A DNA stretch of 64,000 nt, taken from assembly GCA_946800325.1 (NCBI GenBank), contig OX326961.1, positions 2,148,655 to 2,212,654 on the forward strand, in the 5' to 3' direction. Source of the stretch: Luzula sylvatica (Eukaryota; Streptophyta; Magnoliopsida; Poales; Juncaceae). This document shows, one piece after another, positions 58,416 through 64,000 of this stretch. Under the pieces are notes generated by a model. It was not told the DNA's origin, ran no database searches, and was given only the letters and a program-made list of their open reading frames with translations. Every line of letters starts with the position of its first letter. Positions within the stretch are counted from its first letter, which is position 1. Position numbers and translations under genes: made by a program.

Positions 58416-59669
58416 ATATTGTTGTTCACTTGAGTATATGTTTGGTTGTTTCTACAAAAAAATTGATAACAGGAACACCTTATTCGTTATTACCGCCTAA
58501 TTTGGACCCGGCTCATATCACAAAAATTTCATGCCTATTAAAATCTCGGAATTTCATTCCTAATTTGGACCCGTCTCATAAAGAAGTAATAGAAATTCAA
58601 AATTTACATTCCCCTTCAATCTCTGTACTCTATGGCCACTTCCTTAGCTCTATGGAGATGGAGAAACATGGTTTTTGTTGCGGTCTCACTCAGGTTATTA
58701 CTTTTATCTAAGCCTAATTTCGCAATTTAACCCTCAATTATTTGTGTAATTATTTGTCTGGTTTTTGTTGGGTTGCCTTATTCGTTAAAAGCACAAACCT
58801 AATTCAAATATCTAATCTGGTATTTGAAACATCAAAACTAATAGTTTGGTCTAAATAATTCATTACTCATATGGTGTTTTTTCATAATAATTGATTTAAA
58901 TTATTTATATATTTGATAAATAGATGATAGCAATGAGATATGGTTGATTGGTTCTGTGCCAATTGTTAGAAAAACTGACGGTTTGAATGACAGGTTTTTT
59001 TTAATTATTTTATCATAACCTAAAATTTACTTATCAAACCATAATAATACTCTTAATTATTTGTATTTTGGCTGTGTATTTGATTTGGATGATAATTCGA
59101 TTCCACTTGAATTACAAAATGGCTTCACTTTCTTAATCTGGACGAACAGGTATAAATAAAGAAAAAATATTAAATAAAAATAAAATCAACTAAAAGATAA
59201 AAAGTAACATCGGTGAAATATTTTGGGTTTTTTAGGGTTTGAGTGGTGCAATGGAGAGAGCATTTAATTACTAAAAAAAAATCACAATTCATGGCGAGAA
59301 TTGGTTAAGAGAGACCTGAGATTTGGTTTTAGTTGGGAATCTTCGGCTTCGAATTTGGTTGCTAGAGCCAGAGCTTTTGCTCATTGGTAATTTCAAATTT
59401 TATTTTACTCCCATTTTATCTTTAATTTGGTTTAAAGGTCGTATTTATACGTGTTGAATATTGTTATTATTATGACATCGTAAATAACAGCCAGCAATAA
59501 TTGGTCAATGCAAAAAAAAAATATGACATCATGTTTAATTACTTTATGTTTCAAATCATTGTAAATATATTTTTGTTTTTTTATAAAAGTACAAATATCA
59601 TTGGTATTTCTTCAAAAAAAAAAATAATTGGTCAATGCAAATTATATATATAAATAAATAAATTATTTA
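58416..59669. other. Spacer with exon-like scraps
   Basis: At 58497-58512 and 58558-58573 the phrase CCTAATTTGGACCCG is repeated. At about 59307-59382 an open stretch (RDLRFGFSWESSASNLVARA) ends at TTG|GTAATT and looks like an exon, but I recognise neither it nor a partner. No complete gene is visible. Confidence 0.35.
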
Positions 59670-60224
59670 GAAAAAAGCTCACTTTTGCCCCCGAATTATA
59701 CCGAATTGTGCAACTTGCCCCCCAAACTCTAATTTTGTTCATTTTGCCCCCTGAACTCTCGATTTTGCTCACTTTTGCCCCTTCCATCGGTTAACTGCAC
59801 AGTCAGCAGTTAACTGATGACGTGGCTGTGATGATGTGGCAATTTTTGATGATTGTACTGCTGACGTGGCAAAATTTATATTATAAAATTACATACCCAA
59901 TAACTAAGAAATTTATCCAATAACCCATTATTTAATCAAACCCAATCCATTAACCCAAATATTTGAACCCCTCTCTCAATCACTCACTCAGGTCGTGGTC
60001 TCTCTCTCCCTCTCCATTACACTCGCCGAGCATCTCTCTCCCTCGCCATTAGAATCGCCATCGCCGGTCCGTCGCCGGTCAGTCGCTTCTCACCGTCGGT
60101 TAGTTCCCCTTTCTCTTTCTCTTTCTCTTTCTCTTTCTCGGTGGCTTTCTCTTTCTCTCTCGCGAGTGGAATTTTAGGGTTTTCTGAAATTAGGGTTTTG
60201 AGTGGAATTTTAGGGTTAATTTAA

Positions 60225-60480
60225 GCAAAAAAAAAGTAAATTAGGGTTAATTTCAGCCAACAAACAGCAATTTTCAGCAAAGTAGGGTTTATTCAGCAAA
60301 AAAACAGCAATTAGGGTCAATTTCAGAAAAAAAACAGCAAAATTAGGGTTAATTTCAGCAAAAAAACAGCAAATTAGGGTCAATTTCAGCAAAAAAACAG
60401 CAAATTAGGGTCAATTTCAGCAAAAAAACAGCAAATTAGCATATTTATTTGTCCAATTTCAGCAAATTAGGGTTTTTTTT
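60225..60480 (+). repeat. Tandem repeat of about 31 bp (CAATTTCAGCAAAAAAACAG)
   Basis: Six or more units with the core AATTAGGGT.AATTTCAGCAAAAAAACAGC, some perfect (60358-60435), others diverged. It lies inside the inverted-repeat element. Confidence 0.85.
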
Positions 60481-60503
60481 GTCCAATTTCAGCAAACTAG
60501 GTA

Positions 60504-60752
60504 ATGGTGAAAGAAGGTTTCAACAAAAAGGCGAAAAAGGCGAAGAATCTCATTCAAGAAACGTCGATTCGGAAGTTCAACAAAAAGGCGAAAAAGGCGA
60601 AGAATCTCATTCAAGAAACGTCGATTCGGAAGTTGAACAAAAAGGCGAAGAAGCTCATTCAAAAAGGCGAAAAAATCGATTTTCATGGTTTTGTTTATGA
60701 AATTTGTAATGCTTTAGTGATTAAAAAATCGATTTTAATGGATTGGGTTTGA
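60504..60752 (+). CDS. Small lysine-rich repeat peptide inside the inverted-repeat element
   Basis: The 82-residue frame from ATG 60504 contains two exact 17-residue repeats (KKAKKAKNLIQETSIRK and again) and a partial third, from a 51-bp DNA repeat. It ends HGFVYEICNALVIKKSIL-like, running into the right inverted repeat. Another frame of the same DNA is also open (60449-60700) because the repeat length is divisible by three. I recognise no homologue; it may be non-coding. Confidence 0.25.
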   Translation: MVKEGFNKKAKKAKNLIQETSIRKFNKKAKKAKNLIQETSIRKLNKKAKKLIQKGEKIDFHGFVYEICNALVIKKSILMDWV

Positions 60753-61105
60753 TTAAATAATGGGTTATTGGATTTATTTCTTAGTTATTGGATATGTAAT
60801 TTTATAATATAAATTTTGTCACGTCAGCAGTACAATCATCAAAAATTGCCACGTCATCACAGCCACGTCATCAGTTAACTGCTGACTGTGCAGTTAACTG
60901 ATGGAAGGGGCAAAAGTGAGCAAAATCGAGAGTTCAGGGGGCAAAATGAACAAAATTAAAGTTTGGGGGGCAAATTGCACAATTCGGTATAATTCAGGGG
61001 GCAAAAGTGAGCTTTTTTTCATAAAAGAAGTCTAAACATTTGCATAAAATGTAAAAAAAGAGATACAAATCAAGCAATTCATTGTTTTAAGGTTTGAAAT
61101 TAGGG

Positions 61106-61425
61106 TTAGCAAGGCCAATTACAACGGCACCTAAGTTGGCCTGCAACGTGAGCACAATAACCTGTGGCATCTTCTCCTTTATTCTCCTTGCATCTCACTA
61201 CACAACCCAAATTCATGCACCCAATTGTTTCGTCCAAGAATTCATCACAATTTTCTGCTTCCACTTTTTGCACCAACATTTCCACTACAAAAAATAATAA
61301 AAAAGTATTATCATATTTTCTTTGCGTAGTGGTGAATGGTGACGAGGGGATTTGAGGATTTGAGTACCTGAAATGGCCATGACAAGAACCAAAAGAATAG
61401 TGGTGGTAATGGAAAGTTTGGCCAT
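61106..61425 (-). CDS. Defensin-like secreted cysteine-rich peptide (two exons)
   Basis: Exon 1 (61425-61368) encodes MAKLSITTTILLVLVMAIS, a clear signal peptide, and ends CAG|GTACTC. The intron ends TTTTTTGTAG and exon 2 (61284-61106) finishes the 78-residue precursor. The mature part has eight cysteines with spacing C-X9-C-X4-C-X3-C-X11-C-X8-C-X1-C-X3-C, matching plant defensin-like (DEFL) peptides, including the gamma-core GYC...CRC. Intron position after the signal peptide is the standard for this family. A TATA box lies 43 bp upstream of the ATG. All parts are intact, so it is probably functional: a secreted peptide for defence or cell signalling. Which of the two cannot be told from sequence alone. 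Confidence 0.88.
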
Positions 61426-61467
61426 TTTTTTTCTGATCTATAGAGAAGAAAGGAGGGTAATATCTTG

Positions 61468-61477
61468 TATTTATAGA
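61468..61477 (-). promoter_or_regulatory. TATA box of the defensin-like gene
   Basis: CTATAAATAC on the minus strand, 43 bp before the ATG at 61425; predicted transcription start is about 61440. Confidence 0.65.
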
Positions 61478-61539
61478 TTCATCATGAATGAATTTCTTTT
61501 GGCCAAAACAATATCTTTTGTTTAAATGTAGATTCATTA

Positions 61540-62958
61540 ATTTTGCATTTTGTATTTTCTAGTTTTAATGTTGATCTATGACATTGCATTAATTAATTTA
61601 TTTACTATATCTTGCATAAATTAGTATGTCTAAAGTAAAAACAATCATTGATTAATTTATTTTCTATATCTTGCATAAATTAGTATATCTAAAGTAGGAA
61701 CTTTCATTAATAAAAATAAAAAAAATCCAATAATAATACTTTTGAGAAAACTAATTTAATTCACATGAATATTATTTTTGGTTTATGAACAAAATAGTGT
61801 TATTGAATTTAGTTGATTTGCATTGTTGATGAGTTCTTTTTATGTGTAGTACTATTGCAAGAGCTAACATTACTTAATTAAAAATAATTTAAAATTTTTG
61901 CTAACAAATAACCTTTATACCACTAGTTATTTTGGTTGCTATTTATTACACTCATATATTAGCGTTATTATACTCCTTCGATCATGCAAAAATATATTTT
62001 TTAATATATGAAGAATCAAATATAATAAATATAGAAATATAAATAAGTCAAATTATTCACACTTTTTGTTTTTTTTTTTCTTAATGATCTCCATGATTTA
62101 AACTTCAACTAGAAAATGGTATTTAGTCTTCGGATGTGTAAAAACGTCTAATTATTATTATTATTATTATTATTATTAAGACATGTCATTTTTACATTTC
62201 TCAATTCTAATAAAAATTTATGGAAGATAATTGCATTAATCAATCATCATTAATAGGGCATAATGGTCATTTGATAAAAAAAAATTAATTGTTCTTAATT
62301 AAGTCATGTTAGTTCTTGTAATAACATCATCCTTTTTTATATATGTGAGAAACAAATTACGAAACATTATTTTTAAATGCATACCATAATTAATCAGGGA
62401 TATTTGGTAAAATCATGAGTATGAAAAATTGATATGATCACCCTACCTTTAATCATATTCCTAATTATTAATAACCAAAATTTCTTAATGAAACATAATA
62501 TTATTTCATTGGGAAGTGATATTGATCGAAAAAGTAATAACTATATGCAAATAAATGAACTTTTAAAGTTGAAATATATTTTGAGTATGAATTTATCATT
62601 TGAATTTTAAAGTGTTGACGTTCCTTTCCAAATTATTTTTTTTTCTTTTTTAAATCAACTTAATTGGACTTAGAAAGTTAGAATTCAACCAATTTGGTCC
62701 TTATTTTGGTCAAAACTAAAAGGCCACATTTTACATATTCTATCTAGATGGCATTGGATGTTTGTATGTGGTGATGTAATAGGTTGAAAGATATGCATGA
62801 TCACATTCACCAAATTGAACTTTAGTGAGCAAATTCAAATTGGTCAAGTTAAAATGAATAAATTAATATTATGAGGCATGAGTCGTGACTCATGAGTGCA
62901 TCTTGACTTGCAAGATTAGAATTAGAATTTGGAATCCGAATCAAAAGAACATTGTAAT
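61540..62958. other. AT-rich spacer
   Basis: No gene. A small duplication of TTAATTTATTxxCTATATCTTGCATAAATTAGTAT is present at 61594-61628 and 61654-61688. An (ATT)n microsatellite (about 62150-62178) is present. Confidence 0.45.
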
Positions 62959-64000
62959 CCCAATAAATCATATTCCAAACAAGTACTGTACAAAAAAAAG
63001 AACACAAATATTAAGGAACCCACCTCATGAAACACTTGTACAGTTTCATTATTCTCTAGAATATATGCTAGTCTCTTTTTAAGTTAAGTTGCATCATGCT
63101 GTTTTAGCTCTTGTTTGCTTTTATACACGTCACACAAAATATATTAATGTCATTCATGAATACTGTATACCAATATTTGTAAAATACAAGTCGAATACGG
63201 GTCATAGATATTTCACGTATCAGTTTCATTGTTTTTTATTATGTAGCAATAATGAATACTTCTCATATATTTCACCGATACATATGGATATTTCTAACGT
63301 ACATAAAAAATATATAAACTCGAAAATAAATTTTAAATTTTAAATCAAATAAAAAGTTGATACGTGTAAATAATTAAATATAAGAAATGTTCTATTTTAT
63401 AACATGATAACAAACTTTGAAGTATACATTAAATATATAATATATACTATTCGGTACACTAATAATTATTAAATATATAAATTATAATTAATAATATATA
63501 TTCAAGATTTCTGTATCGTGGGATTTGTATCTACACAAGAGTTGTAATAATTACCTCTCTGTAAATTGTATTTAGCATGTCGTCAACATTTTTAATAATA
63601 ATAATAATTTTGCCTCAATTTCATATTTGATAATTTAAAAATACAAATCAATTAGATTTCATGTAAATAACATGAAATACTTTCATTCGTAAATTTTACG
63701 TTTGACCAATAAATCACATTCCTGCATATAGTTCTCTAGAATTTAGGCTACATGCATTTCTGCATTGTAATCACCAATTAAAATCAGTTCCAGATTATTT
63801 TTGGAATTTTCTCAAAAAGAAAATTAGTTTTTGAATTTTTATTCTAAAAGAGGCTACATGCACAAATGCTCCTCCCAATAAATCACATTCCAAACAAGTA
63901 CTGTACAAAAAAAAACAAATATTAAGGAGCACACCTCATGAGAGTTGAGACACTTGTACAGTTTCATTATTCTCTAGAATATAGGCTCGTCTCTTTTTAA
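62959..64000. repeat. Direct repeats at the right edge (dispersed repeat family)
   Basis: A block of about 123 bp starting CCCAATAAATCA occurs at 62959-63081 and again at 63874-64000 (cut by the window end). A shortened third copy is at about 63706-63752. The stretch 63780-63870 is related to 36405-36495. No protein-coding gene is visible. Confidence 0.75.

Larger units (their letters stand above)
59670..61020. mobile_element. Element with about 284-bp terminal inverted repeats (Pack-MULE or foldback type)
   Basis: The left arm (59670-59952, starting GAAAAAAGCTCACTTTTGCC) and right arm (60736-61020, ending GGGCAAAAGTGAGCTTTTTT plus TC) are near-identical inverted copies. The core (59953-60735) looks like a captured transcript start: CT-rich leader, GTCGCCGG-type GC-rich part, AGGGTTTT, then short tandem repeats. 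Long inverted repeats around gene-like DNA are typical of Pack-MULEs. I could not find a 9-bp target duplication (flanks AATTATTTA and ATAAAAGAA differ), so the family remains open. Confidence 0.8.

Noticed and set aside
1..64000. tRNA and rRNA genes
   Set aside because: I looked for clover-leaf-like GGTTCGAATCC boxes and rRNA stretches and saw none; only the tRNA-complementary primer site of Copia B is present. A covariance search would be decisive.

Overview
The window is nuclear DNA of a flowering plant, most likely a eudicot. It is AT-rich, has spliced plant genes (an ankyrin-repeat gene, a defensin-like gene, a VTE6-type chloroplast gene, a UGT gene), and every major class of plant transposable element. 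Nearly all of it is accessory: nested transposons, gene fragments and repeats. Only the defensin-like gene (61.1-61.4 kb) looks like a complete, ordinary host gene. A short three-exon gene model (53.9-54.7 kb) is a second candidate. All calls come from reading the sequence by eye.

Layout. 1-4.3 kb: an endogenous pararetrovirus of badnavirus type on the minus strand, with its polyprotein frame open from about 4305 to the window edge. 5.9-6.8 kb: two exons of a truncated ankyrin-repeat gene. 7.6-26.9 kb: a three-level nest. Copia A (minus strand, target duplication GACAG) holds Copia B (plus strand, duplication CTACC), which holds a CACTA transposon (duplication TGA). 26.9-30.5 kb: three head-to-tail copies of a 1.27-kb unit, into which Copia A inserted. 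31.5-34.6 kb: a hAT transposon with a spliced, N-terminally lost transposase. 35-40.8 kb: AT-rich DNA with tandem repeats, a hAT-type MITE with near-perfect 8-bp target duplication, and a minisatellite that flips orientation in its middle. 40.8-46.9 kb: a 5'-truncated L1-type LINE, split by a non-autonomous LTR element (element C, duplication GTTAA). 48.9-50.0 kb: an intron-bearing VTE6-like pseudogene. 50.25-50.69 kb: a solo LTR. 52.3-58.4 kb: two diverged inverted arms around a 4.6-kb core holding the small spliced gene model, a G-rich minisatellite and a broken UGT92-like gene. 59.7-61.0 kb: an element with about 284-bp terminal inverted repeats carrying gene-like sequence. 61.1-61.4 kb: the defensin-like gene. 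61.5-64 kb: AT-rich DNA with dispersed repeats.

The most unusual signal is shared by two unrelated LTR elements. The leader of Copia B and the LTR of element C each carry an array of short palindromes built from inverted CCGTT/AACGG half-sites. In both, the palindromes come in pairs about 20-24 bp apart, roughly two turns of the helix. This looks like a convergently acquired regulatory module. Other points to check are the unbroken viral polyprotein frame, Copia B's long LTR-like duplicated leader and decayed reverse transcriptase, and the inverted 52-58 kb block.
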